A stretch of DNA of 64,000 nt from assembly GCA_037833965.1 (NCBI GenBank), contig AP031351.1:74501-138500 (forward strand), read 5' to 3'. Of this stretch, positions 49,375 to 61,400 are shown one piece after another. Both the position numbers and the translations under genes were made by a program. This stretch comes from Marchantia polymorpha subsp. ruderalis. Its lineage: Eukaryota > Streptophyta > Marchantiopsida > Marchantiales > Marchantiaceae. The notes under the pieces are model-generated. The model worked only from the letters and a program-made list of their open reading frames with translations, searched no databases and was not told the origin of the DNA. Every line of letters begins with the position of its first letter. Position 1 is the first letter of the stretch.

Positions 49375-50066
49375 CTAGACCTTGCCGGCACAAAGACTGG
49401 ACGGATTGATGAGATTCAGTCGACAGTTGACGCTTTCCGAACATCGATATCCCGTTCTTCGGCTCCGTTCGCGTCCATCCACAGGTCCGTGAGTCGGTGC
49501 CACGGTGGCTGCCAGCGCGGTACACGCCATGACGATGTAATTGCTGCTGGAGAAGAGAATGTCGGGGCTCGAAGGAGGCCCCGAAGGCTCGAAGCGACAC
49601 CCGCAATCATGCATTGGCTCTGCCCACGGCACGTGTACGAAGGCCGGTCCGGGGGTCCGCTGGTGGAGCTGCTGTCCATTAGGGTTCGGAAGTTCGGGAC
49701 CACGAAACGACATGAAGTGCGAGCACAGCGGCCACGTCGGCTGCCAAAGCGCGTGCGAGACACGGAGGCAAATCGCGGGAAGGGAGTGGAGGGGGCGGAA
49801 GAAGGGGTAAGGTGGGGGAGAGATCGTTTCCCACCTGGTCGAGAGATTCGCGCATCAAAACGAGCAACGGTCGCTCGTCCCAGTTCGAGGCGAGACGACC
49901 AGATGCACCTGACTTCTGGTTCCGCGTCCAAACACACACACACACTACGTTCAACTGCTACTGTACAGCGTGAGATCGGTATCCACGGAAGCGTTTGACC
50001 GAAACGGATCTGATCGCCGCGTTCTGAGGAGGAGGAGGAGGTGGAGAAGATTCGGCTGTCAGACAT
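49375..50066 (-). other. GC-rich segment with overlapping ORFs, gene uncertain
   Basis: Composition turns GC-rich. Three minus-strand frames are open: one of 216 codons ending at 49416, one from 49713 (SFRGPELPNPNGQQLHQ; HVPWAEPMHDCGCRFEP) and one to 49334. The middle frame runs to a possible donor after LCAGK. 49780-49830 is pyrimidine-rich on the minus strand, as in a leader, and a telobox-like AACCCTAATGG lies near 49675-49685. I read it as the 5' end of a minus-strand gene whose remainder is lost in, or separated by, the repeat block to the left, but no family is recognised. Confidence 0.3.
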
Positions 50067-50601
50067 ATTTGCATTCCGACACTTTTCGGCTCTTTGGGCT
50101 CGTTGTCCTTACGGTGATCAGTGGACCTGACCTGGCCTGCCGGAGGGAGAAGGAATCCTCTTTACTCGTCGGATTGACTAACAGTTACCTTTCTACTTAA
50201 TGGACGTGGTCTGCTAGGTTTAGTAAGAGGTCACGCTCTTTCCGACTTGCATTGAGGGGAGAGGTTCCAGCCCTGGCTTGCTCCCAGCATTCCACTGACG
50301 GACGACGTCACGATGACATACGAACGGAGGATGACGGTTGGTGACACCGGTTTCTGTCTCCAGGGACTGTCTCGTACACTCGTTGTTGCTGATCTGTACT
50401 CACTTATTCAAAAGTCGCTGCTGACTTTTGCCTTTTTCCACCTTCTCGCAGTTTCCCAGCTCCAGTTCTAATCCTGGATGAAGAAAATTAGATCAAACCC
50501 GTACAGAGCCCAATTATTTTACTCTAAAATCATTAACAAACTAAATCTCAGACGCAAACTAAGGTTTAGAGTATGAGTGCCTGCACCCGGTGCGGATTGT
50601 C

Positions 50602-52487
50602 ATTCACCTTTGGTACTCAAAGGAAGACTAAATGATACACTGGAGCTATCCATCGGTTCATGATATAAATAGCGCGACGCTTTGACACAAAGTGCCGTAA
50701 TGTCTCCATAGATATATCTAGAAACTCCCACCTCTCCCCATCCCTGTAAAGGTTTAAGAGACCTACTGGAGCCATTGCTCTAAACTGACCAGGTGATACT
50801 TGTCCTTCGCTCCAAGAAGTTCGATCTAATGCACTCCCAACCTTGGGACAGATCACGTATTTGACGAATGTCAAAATGACTATTTATAGCTCAAGAATTT
50901 AGCTGCACGCACAGATTGTGAAAAGTGACTGTAAAACGTTAAAGATGACCCCCATGACCTTCGTCGGGACAATTGATGTTCAAAAGAGTAAAACTTGCCC
51001 TCACCATTATTATACAAATTAATAATCGATAGTTACCTTTTACATCTGTAGGAACAGCGGAACAACTTGTACCTTTCCAGTGATAACCAAAATGATCCAC
51101 TCATACTTGTGAGGCAAGGATGACTGTCACGGTCGACGTCCAACAACGACACGTAGCGGACAGTTTCGTCAGCAGCGCTGTACCGGTGAGACGTGGGGTT
51201 ATAAATCCAAACAAATATCCACATCCCTTTTGACATGAAATAAGTGATAGGCCTGGCACAAACCAGGGCGAACCCAGAGATCTTGACACGACGCATACGG
51301 AAAGTATGACTCATACTTTCCGTATAAAAAGCTAAACAAGAGTAAACTTCGCGTCCGACAGTCTGCCGACCACTGACCAGGTGTCCCCACTGAGAACATA
51401 GGACATTAAATAATATATGAAGTCATTAGAAGCAGTGTCGCCACTCACCTCGTCCCACGAATTCGGACAGTTAAGAGATCTGCTCGTGTTGCAAAGAGAG
51501 TCGTGCTAAGTTCACTTCATGTGCATATTTTCACCAATGTCAGTGATGATGGGGCTACAAGCACTGCATCAAAACCCAGCAACAATGAACGTGATTTCCG
51601 CACTAGGCATTCGTCAAAAAGTTTCTCTTTCGTCGGGTTTCTTACTGCGGTTCAAACAATTCGCAGACCGTGAACACGAGATGTGGACTTACTTCATTGA
51701 CTTCCACTATCAGTTCACTGTTAGACTAAAGTTTGCTCAACACTAGACTACAGCTGACGCTCACAAGACACAGCCATCACATGAGGTCACAAACACAAAA
51801 GCTTAGTTGAGAGTTCAGTCTGCGATATTATACCGACTACTCAGCAAAAAATGGCCAACTTTAAAGCTCGGAGAATGCCCAAGTAATAGACAGTATGCAC
51901 AAGCGACCTATCTGTCAGAGACAAATGCCAATCTGAAACACTCCGGATGAGAACCGTCGACTGCACCAAAGGTAACCGACATGTAATCACACAATCGGGG
52001 CGAAGTACAACCTCCATCTAGACAACATCGAGCCCCGAACTTCTAACATATGAAAAGTTCACCGTACTTACACTGGTGAAAAATATACAGGTATATATAT
52101 ATGGTTCCATCGTTCCTTACAGAACCCTGCAAGTCAAGTAAAAAGAAATCCCCAGTTTCACTGACAACTAACTCGTAACTGATACGATCAGTATGCATGG
52201 TACATCCACTAAAAAACACGACGATTTGTTCAAAAACATGTGGAAAGGACGCGGACATGGACAAACACGTCTAGAGTATACCATAGTCGTTCCACCTTGA
52301 AACATCTCCTTGCAAAGAAGAATTTATCACAACAACCTGCTCTGTCCAATAGATTACGAAACCTCCGGAAAATCCTGTTACGCCATGTAGGATTGACCAA
52401 GTGGCATGCCGGGTTCAGTTGAATCTCACAGATATCCTGACCGCTGTCATAAATGACCGGTAAAAAAACATCATCACTGCTATACAT
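50602..52487 (-). CDS. Unidentified multi-exon coding-like region
   Basis: Several minus-strand segments look like exons. From an ATG at 52487: YSSDDVFLPVIYDSGQDI and HLVNPTWRNRIFRRFRNLL. At about 52225-52120 after TTTTTTAG: TMHTDRISYELVVSETGDFF, ending at a GTAAGG donor. At 51310-51040: WIYNPTSHRYSAADETVRYV and SLLDVDRDSHPCL. At 50752-50602, preceded by TTTACAG: RYIYGDITALCVKASRYLYH and a stop after STKGE. The VSETGDFFLLDL and YNPTSHRY phrases are reminiscent of F-box/kelch-type proteins, but this is a guess. I could not close the phases, so coordinates are only the outer limits. Confidence 0.3.
51295..51325. repeat. Perfect 15-bp palindrome
   Basis: Arms ATACGGAAAGTATGA and TCATACTTTCCGTAT separated by a single base. 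It lies at the edge of a coding-like segment of the unidentified minus-strand region. Confidence 0.92.
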
Positions 52488-53233
52488 TGCAAGGGATGGA
52501 AAAAGACCAATTAAATCACAACATAAACCTGAACTTTCGACGAGATAAATTGAGACGATCTACAGAACACAAGGAAATGAATGGAAAGGCTTTATTACAT
52601 CCAGGCCTTTCGTGGCTGAGAACTCTTACAAAACTTCCTGGCGATGGAAAGGAGAACCCTTATCTGAACTGCTTGTGCTTGAAGGGCAACCTCCTCTTGT
52701 GAAAAAACCCTTGAAAATTACAACCCCCAACTTAGGTATATTTTAAATTTACAACGAACTGTTGATAGAGTCCCACTGCTCTCTTCTTACACTACTTCAG
52801 CTCCAGTACACAGTATTCCTTGGCAGAGATGTCGATTTAGAAAAAAAAAACTAGTAAGTACATCTCTCGACCAGACTTGAGAAAGAGGATCTGCAGGATC
52901 CATTCAGGGATTTCAAGCACATCCAACACAGCTCAGTCTCCTTGTCCCCATGCTTATTCATTCTTCAAAACTGAAATAAGAAATACCTTTCCTTCCGAAT
53001 CATCCTCTCAGCCTGTACCTGCACCCTACCGTGGACGAAATGCTGTACACTCAGCTGACTCAAAGGGATTCATTCTTTGACAACTTCCCTGCACGACTCC
53101 CTCTTCTGTGTATCTCGAGCCATCCTAAACTCAGCAGCTAATGTACTGCTGAAAAACGGCCATTGCTTGCCACAATCTTTACCTTTTCTGCAATTCTAAG
53201 CCAACTTTTAAATGGGACCCAACGCTAGAGTAA

Positions 53234-56200
53234 TCACTCCAAGGTGGATGGTTTCTGTTCCTTCACTAATTTATCGTCAACTATCGTTTCATTTGCTACG
53301 ACAATATCTTTAGATTCTTCCGGCGTTTGAAGATCTCCACTTTTGTTATCAGAAGCAGCTACAGTCTCTTCCTTGGTTTCTGAAGAAGAAGATTTAGAAG
53401 ATGATTTTTTCTGTAAGCTTGCCGTTGACGCTCCCTCGACTGCGGGGGAGCAGGAGCTCACGACTGCCTCAGCTGATCCACCCCCCTTGCCATGAGAATT
53501 GTCTTCCACAACAGTTTCGGCAGGTTTTTCCAACTTGGGTGCCTTAGGTTGCTGCAGCTGCATAGATTCAGCCGGTGTTGGTTGTAAAAGTTGAGGTCGA
53601 CCCTGCTCTGATCGTGTTTGTTCGGGTTCATTCCCAGCTCGCCCACCTCCCTGAGATCAGGCAAATGATCAGATCTGAGTCAGAGACTCTCTTTATTCAT
53701 TAATTACTAAAGAGGCGGCTTAGAGAGACACTGCACATGTAAGCAACTCGGTGCCGTAAGATTGCACAACGGCGACGCAAAAACACTTGCGTTTCCACAA
53801 ATCAAAGAATGAACCCATAAATTCTGCACTCTCTAAGGTAGAAAGCACCTTAGTGAGTGCAGAACATGATGCATAGGCCAGTCCTGAACCATTAAAAAAG
53901 TCCTGGAGGAAGCGGAATTCCTGGAAGAGGAAGGACCTATGTAATTTGCAGTAAGAAGACTATTGTCATGCACAGAATCTACAAACACATAGAAAACTTT
54001 CAACATGGATTCGCCAAAGGCACAGACATTCTTGGATTCTTAGATCAATTTCGGTGGCGAGTGGAACTGTCATATCCTTTTCGATGTGCGTGTGACAGTA
54101 AAAAGAAGGGAGGGGCTAGTTATCCCACAGTTTGGGCTAATTATCCCTCGCCCTAGGCTAATGTGCACTGCTTCTCCCCTTACCCTGAGCCCGCGCGAAG
54201 ATTATATCAAGGAGCTCTAGTAAACATAGGGATAGCTCTGACCAATCACAGAGCTCTGTTCAGTAAGGTGAGGGATAATTAGCCCAAACTTATGGATAAC
54301 TAGCCCCTCCCTAAAAAGAAATGTGACAAGAAGTTGCTACATTATTAGTAATACCTGTTGCCGTTGCAATTCACGAAGCTGTTGTGCCTGCTGCCTTGCT
54401 CGCTTCTCCTGCATTGCTCTCTGACGGCTTTCGTAGAACTGAAAGTCATCCAGGATTGAAGTTTTCGAAGCGTAACTCTTAAAAATATTCAGCATCTCCA
54501 CACCTTGCTCGAATTTCACCTGGATAATGAGATAAAGATCAGAGCCCGTATACGACCAACATTTCAATTAGAAGGGACACCTCTTAACAACCAATGTATG
54601 GTACCAGAGTTACGAATCAATCAATCAATGTATGCCACAAGTGAAGTACCTCTTGAGTGTCTCGGCTGTTGGTCACAGGCTTGTTATCATTGTTTTCAAG
54701 AATGATATGACGGAATTGGCAGTTTGGAATGTCTTTGATAATATGCCACTTCACAGGAAAACGACCATTCCACTTATCTTGCTGCCAATAGTCCACACTT
54801 TTATTGAAATCAACAGGGCCCGTCATTTCGGCCACACCACAGAACTGTCCACTAGCATTGACCTGCACACATGCAAAGTAGATCCAATTCCAGCTGAGCA
54901 ACTACTTACATATCTTCAATTCCAAGCTTTAGTGAACTTGCTCAACAGAACCACTTCAATCGACAAGCCGACTCAATAGAAGTCAGGCTTGTCCCATACA
55001 GAACATATTGCTAGACACACAAAGCTTCCTGTGAGATACAACAGTTAAAGACTTACTGAGAAAAAGAAGAAGACAGGACATGGCCCTTGTCTTGTCTGTG
55101 CGTCTTGATAAGCTCCCTCCAGTCTTTTATTGCCATTGGGAGTACTCGCCCACACGTTGTACTTGATACTTTTGTGCACGTCGTCCTCACTATACGACTT
55201 GATGACAAAAAACTTCGCTTGATCATATTTGGTTTGAAAGTCAGGGCGGTTGTATAACTCTCTGTTAGCAACTGCACTCAACGCCTCGTTACTTCCATTA
55301 GCTCCTGCACCTTGTCCCCTAGTATGCCGAAGTACCCCTGGAGTGGTGCGTTGACTCCTTATTCTTGTAGTGCGGGGTCCTCTGTTCTGTTCATTCAATA
55401 TGTCTAGGTTTCCACTACCATTCCCTAATGGTCCAGCTCCCCTACCACCCCTCGGCTTTCCCTTGTCCACACCAATCCAACCACGACCTCCGTTGGATCG
55501 CGAGTCCATTCCGGAGCCTGGCATTCCCCGGCCGCCTCTCCCAGATCCATTCGGACTTTGCATCACCCTTCCAAGGGGTGGATACCCTCTAGCTAACGCC
55601 CCTGGACCTAGAGTTGGAGAGGCAATTGAATGTGATCTCTGTTGTGGCGCCCCCGATATGTGTAGCTGAAAGAGATTACGAAACCTGGTGTCAATTTCCA
55701 AAGTATCAACGAAAGTAACACACAGTGCCCAAAAAGCTACACAACATGCAACGGGACTATGAGGCTGAAACACCCACCTGCATTGGAGTTATCGGTCGCA
55801 TTGACTGCGAAGGAATCCCAGGAGCAGACAGGGGTTGAGAAACAACATGCATGGCAGGCACTCCTGGTCTCTGCTGACCTTCTGTAATTTTAGTTACATC
55901 CGCCCATGATGGAGCACCTGCCCTTAAGCCCTCGTAATTCCTAATATCTTGAGGATTATGGATAGCAAGCGGTAGAACACCCCTCGCGTATGGACCATGT
56001 GAAGGAATCAAGGTCACCGGATAGCCAGGCCTTGGACCCATGGAGACGTTACTCCCATTTGCCATGGTACCATTCCCGCCTTCGACTCCAGGAGGACCGG
56101 GCTCGCCTGGTCCAGATGTGGGAGCATCTCCCGCCATCGACGTTGGAGTTGACATGTACTGGCCACCAGGAGAGACTGGCTGTTGATACATGTGACCTGG

Positions 56201-57355
56201 GTACTGAAATGCTTGAGGTCCATAAAGCTGCCCATCTGCTCCCATGGTAGGAATGGGTGCCCCTGGATTGTAAGGACCGTATGCAGGCTGTGATGCAAAT
56301 CCGTAACCTGGGTGATGATACAGAACTGACCCATTCTCACCATACACACCCTGCAGGAAACAAGGCGTGAGAACACTCACCAATTGAGATTGCGGGTTGA
56401 AACAAAACAACTTGTGGGTATACTCAAGCTCAATCGTCAGACAAAAATACTCAACTGTAAGCGACACACCAAGGCAAGAACAAAAATCAGAAGATCTACC
56501 TGAGCTGGAATCTCCACTCCATCGACACCAACGAATCGTGCATACTCGTCCCACTCCCCTGTTACAGGTCCCTCAAAACCAGCGACTGTTTTGAGAAAAT
56601 GAGTGAGAAAAAACCAATTTCTCAACGAAAAACTACAAACCTAATGATAAAAAACTTTCACGTCTTGCTCAGGCCGCCTACGACGCCTCACCTCCGTGGG
56701 GATACTCATAAACGTAGCCGTGTGGGGCGTAGCCATTGGCTGCGTAGTACACCCCAGGTTCGATGACTCCTTCGTGCGCGCCATTGTTGCTTGCTGCATC
56801 ACCAGTGCCACCTGACGCTGATGCATCAGCACTACCATCAGATGAATTGCCATCCTGGCTGGGAGGGGCCTGACATGACACGTCAATCGACCGAATCATC
56901 AGTGAAGAGTTGAGCACTTCTCATCGACAAGCTGCTCCGCAAGCAAAATCATTGCTAAGCCCTGCCTTTGTTTTGACTTTGTTCCCGGATTTATGAGGCA
57001 AACCAGTTATGTTGAGCCAACTTGAATCATAAGCGAGAAACGTGGCACGCGTGAAAAAATCTAATGATCGACTAATGACAATGATGAACCTTCAACTGAC
57101 GCTTAGCTATGCAAACGTAAAGCAAAACATGCACACGGCGTCTACAGAAGTGCGCGGAATGATACAAATGACGCACTTCATAGGTGCATCACAACATAGA
57201 GAGTACGTAAGCCAACGGTAATCATCAACCCGTCTGACTAACATTAGGTTTAATACAAAACCCGGTGCGGGAGAATAGATTTGTCATGCATGTCTCACCT
57301 CGGAATTCGTCTCTCCAGGCTTGTTGGCAGTATCCACTTTGAGACTTTGCAGCAT
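53234..57355 (-). CDS. YTH-domain m6A reader, ECT (evolutionarily conserved C-terminal region) family
   Basis: Exons (minus strand): 57355-57299 (exon itself from 57366), 56869-56692, 56585-56500, 56350-55778, 55665-55057, 54862-54650, 54519-54355, 53650-53234; all GT-AG and in phase, 765 aa from the first supported ATG. The exon at 57366 begins after an acceptor, so a further 5' coding exon adding a few residues is likely. Residues 1-440 are disordered and rich in Gly, Pro, Tyr and Ser, with the ECT blocks [16 protein letters not shown] and [16 protein letters not shown]. The YTH domain begins near 448 ([20 protein letters not shown]) and has the three tryptophans of the m6A cage: W470 (YNVWAS), W527 and W532 (DYWQQDKW). 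After [19 protein letters not shown] comes a Gln-rich coiled coil and a Ser/Glu/Lys-rich tail. Known ECT proteins bind m6A in mRNA and control stability and growth. The last exon is longer and more acidic than usual. Confidence 0.9.
54108..54311. mobile_element. MITE, 204 bp, with 9-bp target-site duplication, in ECT intron
   Basis: Terminal inverted repeats of about 45 bases: the left end starts GGGAGGGGCTAGTTATCC and continues with GTTTGGGCTAATTATCCCTC; the right end read on the other strand is the same with a few differences. An exact 9-bp duplication TAAAAAGAA flanks it (54099-54107 and 54312-54320). It encodes no protein. A 9-bp duplication points to Mutator-like elements. It sits in the intron between the last two exons of the ECT gene, 43 bases from the donor of the upstream exon (54355). 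Confidence 0.93.
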
Positions 57356-60055
57356 ATCGCTCACTTCTGATGCCGGAAATCAAGTCAAGGTTCCAAACCC
57401 TAATGAAAATAGCAGACTTGCAAAATGGAACCAAGCATACACATTTCAACTAACGTACTTGTGAGGACAGAGCATGGACTCGAGTACAGAATCGAAGGAA
57501 GATGCACACAATGCAGACAGGTAGGGGCGGAAGGTCAGCGATTCAACAGATCGTTCGCAATGTCATTGATGTACTGGCTTCGGAAAGTTCAATGACAAGG
57601 GTGAGTCTTAGACTGAATGCAGCACAGCTCGAGAGCATGATTTAGCCTGCAGAAACTAAACGCTAAACGCATCAACCAAGATGGATCAAGGGATCCGCAT
57701 AACAGGAGGTGGAACTGATTCGCCCGTGATTGGCTGAATTATATGACTATCTCTTTGCGAAAAAGAGAAGCGCAAGGACAAATTCGCAGGACCAGTACAC
57801 TGAAGAAATTTACTTGCGCTTCCGTGTACGGAACATTTCCCATGTACACAGGAAACACTTGAAATGATCTAACCTGTAACTTCCATGAGCAACCAACAAT
57901 GCCCCATCCCTGTGACATCACCAGCTGTCGATCAAAACGCTTCGATATATCCACAGGTACTCACTAGGAGACCGAGGTCAGAAACCCTAGATAGCAAATC
58001 GGACATGATGGAACGATAACTAACCGTCTGAAACGCGAGGCAAACGGCCGCAGAGGTTGCCCGATCTGTTTCATGGCCCACATCGAGGCGGCTTACTACT
58101 GCTAATGTCACATCTCCTGAAGACCTTACTGGAGTGCTGAGCCATCCACTACAGCTGCAGTACAAGAGTCTTGCAAATTTAATCACGGCTTTAGGTCAAG
58201 TCCAGAATCTCCAATCAGATCGTGAAAGCTGCAGCAGTGCAACTACTTCGAAAGACCTTCCGGACAGAACCGATGGCAGAGAAGATCGAAGTGCAACATT
58301 ATATCTTATCCCGCCTTCCTGATGAGAAATAGGCCGTGACGAGCACAAACGGCCCAGGCTCGAGCTACGAATTTAGACACACGAAGGGTCTCCGAACCAT
58401 AATACGCACTCCTAGACATGTGCATAAGTCCAGTTGATAAATAACGTCACAAGGCATGACTTGCGAGAAGACATGCAGGAGTGGGGATCGGTACTTAGAT
58501 CCCAAATACGCGCCGGGGTGGGACTACTCAGAACATAAGGCGTGTCAACGTGTGCGACACCGAGCCGCGAAGAGCATGTCACAAGTCTCTCATGCCTAAA
58601 CCTAAAACTAGAGTCAACTTGTTCACCTCAATAACTTGTAAGAACATCCATGCTGAAATGTGAAATAAGAAACCGAGAAGCCATATCTTCGTGAAAAAAA
58701 CCCCCCAAGTAAATCAAGAATGGCAGATTGGAGGACATGTGTTGTCGGCGCTCAGTAACCCAAGAACAGGGCAGGAGATCTACGGGGTGATTCCCAAGAG
58801 CTACAGGTGAAATATCTCACGCCCTCAGCGGGATAACAGAGGGGACCAAAAACTCTCATCATGAGAGAACAGCCACAATCCAGATGTAGGACGGTGTCAT
58901 GAGGCAAGTGGATTTACGAAATCAGTACTTCGCAGAGCGCGGCAAAAGAAATGCCAAACTTCCGCCTGCTGTTAACAGACGAAACATCATACGTGGTCCC
59001 AAAAAGACCCTTCAATCTCGCCTTCGGCAGATAGCAAACAATCGGGGGCTTGCAAACAACGCAGCGGATGTGTGATCATCACGGCAACACTTTTGTGCTT
59101 GAGTTGGTTCAGACGACTCCAGAAGCATCAGACAATACTCGAGACTCAAATAAAATCGGACTGGACGTGAACGAAAAATGCTGCAAAGTTTTGGATACGA
59201 TCAGCAGGTTGAGCGACTGCCGCCATATCTTCTTTAGACCCAAAGCTCGGGGGAGTGCTTAGAACCACGCGGAATCAAATTTCTGCTCAATTGCACAACC
59301 AAGCCGGAGGAGCTTTCGTCCGAGGTGGGATTCCAAGTTGGGATTCCAAGTTAACCTACACTTAATCCAAGAGTGAAGGTTCAACCGCTCCGGCACTTGA
59401 TGAACGCTAAACCAGAAACGCCGAGAGTTCCACTAGATTCCTGGAGGATTGATGCACCAGTTTTCACCTGCTTGAGACCCTCCCTACAGTTCTGGCAACC
59501 CTACCGTCGTTGTGCTTCCTGCAGCGCATACACAAGTGATCACCTCCGGTCGAAACTGCTATATTCCACGAGTAGTCGCAATCGCACCACCGATCCACTC
59601 ACCGATCCCTGCTCCAATACTACTACTGCCCTCTCCCTTTCCCTCTCGCGCTCTCTCTGTATCACTCGCTCGCTTACGCCGTAGACCTATCGCCCTCGCC
59701 TCCGCTTCCAGACAGGCAAGAAGAAAATAACGCTTGCAGTCAAGCAGTCGGTACAAGCCAAGCCAAGCAAAGCCAAGCCCCAATCGTCGCAGAAGTCAAA
59801 AAACACATAAGTTACGGAAAAGTGTTTTGCAACAACAGACCGACCCCAAGCGTCAATATTCTACACTACTAGGTCTGGTAGGCAGGCAGGCTCCGTCCGC
59901 AGCCGGAGAATTGTAGGACCGAGAGCGATAAAAGTGCGTGCCAAGCTGCTGCTGCTGCTTTCTAGACGAACGCTTGAGCGAGCGAGCGAGCGAAGCCAGA
60001 GCGACAAAATGCAAGTGGTAGGAAGGAGGAGGGAGCCAGTCAGGGGGGCAGCCCC

Positions 60056-60300
60056 GAAGGAAGGAAGGAAGGGAGGAAGGAAGGAGTGGGAGTGGGAGTG
60101 GGAAAAATGACTGTAGGAAAAGAAGGCTTGATGAACCCGAACACATGCGCAGCGGCAGATGATAATGATGATGATGATGCGGAAGAAGGAGAAGCACAAG
60201 CAGGACGATCAAAGCTCTCCTGTATTAGGGAAGGAAGGAGGGAGGGAGGGGGAGAGGGAAGGAAGGAAAGAAAGAAAGAAGGAAGGAAGGAGGGAATGAA
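60056..60300. repeat. GGAA/GAT microsatellite cluster
   Basis: GGAA runs at about 60056-60085 and 60228-60292 flank a GAT run at about 60164-60179. The cluster lies in the GC-rich region upstream of the ECT gene. Confidence 0.85.
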
Positions 60301-61166
60301 TGGGCGACAAGAGAAGGCAACGAAGGGCAGCAGCAGCAGCAGGGGAGGGGAAACCGAAGGCGAGGGTATCGGCCCCGTCACTGACGAAGACGAGATGAAC
60401 AGTTTGCGGACCACGACGAAAATTTAGGAGGAATGGAAAGGAGCAAACGCAGGCCCCGGCCGAAGGAAAAGGCGTGGCCGATTTCTAGCACGAATAGTGC
60501 TACCCCACTAGAGTCTAGCAGCAGCAGCAGCAACAACACCACCTCCGGATGCGGTCCCGTCTGGTGTGGTCCGGTCCAGGGAAGCGGAGCGAGACAGAAG
60601 AAAGAAAGAAGGAAAGAAAGCAGCAGAGGCCGCAAAGGAGGAAGGTGGGGACAACGGAAGAGGATTCCGGAGCAAGCAAGCGAGAGGAACTTCCATAACA
60701 GCAGCAGCAGCAGAAGGCCGACGATCGAGCGGGCGAGCGAGCCAACCAGCGAACCGGAAGGCGGGTCGAGGAAATTGGCGTGCCTCGGTGGGGCCCCTCG
60801 GCCTCAGGCCCACTCAACCCGGACCGGAACCCGAAGTCAGACAGACAACACGGACACCCCCCCAACCCCCAACCCTTAACCCTTAACACAACCACTGACC
60901 CCACCCCGGGTCAAGGAGTTGGAACCCCGCCACGCGCTCTTCTCTCTAGCTAGGGCAACGCAACCATCCACTCGTTCTTTGATTCATCCGTGCATTCCAT
61001 CCCATCGCATCCCATCGCATCGCATCCCGTCGGGCACTCGACGACGAGGACGACTCCGACTCCGGTTCCGGTTCCGGCTCCGGCTCAACAAACCGTTCGT
61101 TGCAGGCTGGCGCGACTTGACGGCTAGGGCTAGATGACCGGCCCGCGCAGTCACCTGGGGGGTTCC

Positions 61167-61195
61167 GGGCCGGGTGGTGGTGGTGGTGGTGGGTC
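61167..61195. repeat. (GGT)n microsatellite
   Basis: Run of GGT units in GC-rich sequence, probably in leader or promoter DNA. Confidence 0.85.
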
Positions 61196-61400
61196 AGTTA
61201 GCGAACAACAGCATGCCAGACATTTTGACCTAAAATTCGCGCTCCGCTCCGCAACGAAATCTCCTGTTTGCCTATTCCCTTTCACACCTGCCTGACACTC
61301 AACGACGACGAGGACGACGACGACGCGGGCGCGGACTTCCAACCCTCTGACCCATTCCTGGCTGACAAGGAAAGGAGAGGCGGACATGGACAGAGACAGA

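Larger units (their letters stand above)
57367..61400. other. ECT upstream and leader region, GC-rich to the right
   Basis: 57367-59900 probably holds the ECT 5' leader, at least one intron and any missing first coding exon; candidate donors on the minus strand include GTACGT near 57460 and GTGAGT near 57960, but none gave the right phase. 59930-60900 is purine-rich on the plus strand, hence pyrimidine-rich on the ECT sense strand, with GGAA, GCA and GAT microsatellites; long ORFs there are low-complexity. 60860-60890 contains ACCCTTAACCCTTAAC, a telomere-like motif. Confidence 0.4.

Noticed and set aside
60860-60892. Telomere-like ACCCTTAACCCTTAAC
   Set aside because: Two imperfect units only; not an interstitial telomere array.
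59853-60904. Long ORFs on both strands upstream of the ECT gene
   Set aside because: Composed of GGAA, GCA and GAT repeats and Arg/Ser/Pro-rich translations; typical of purine-rich leader DNA.
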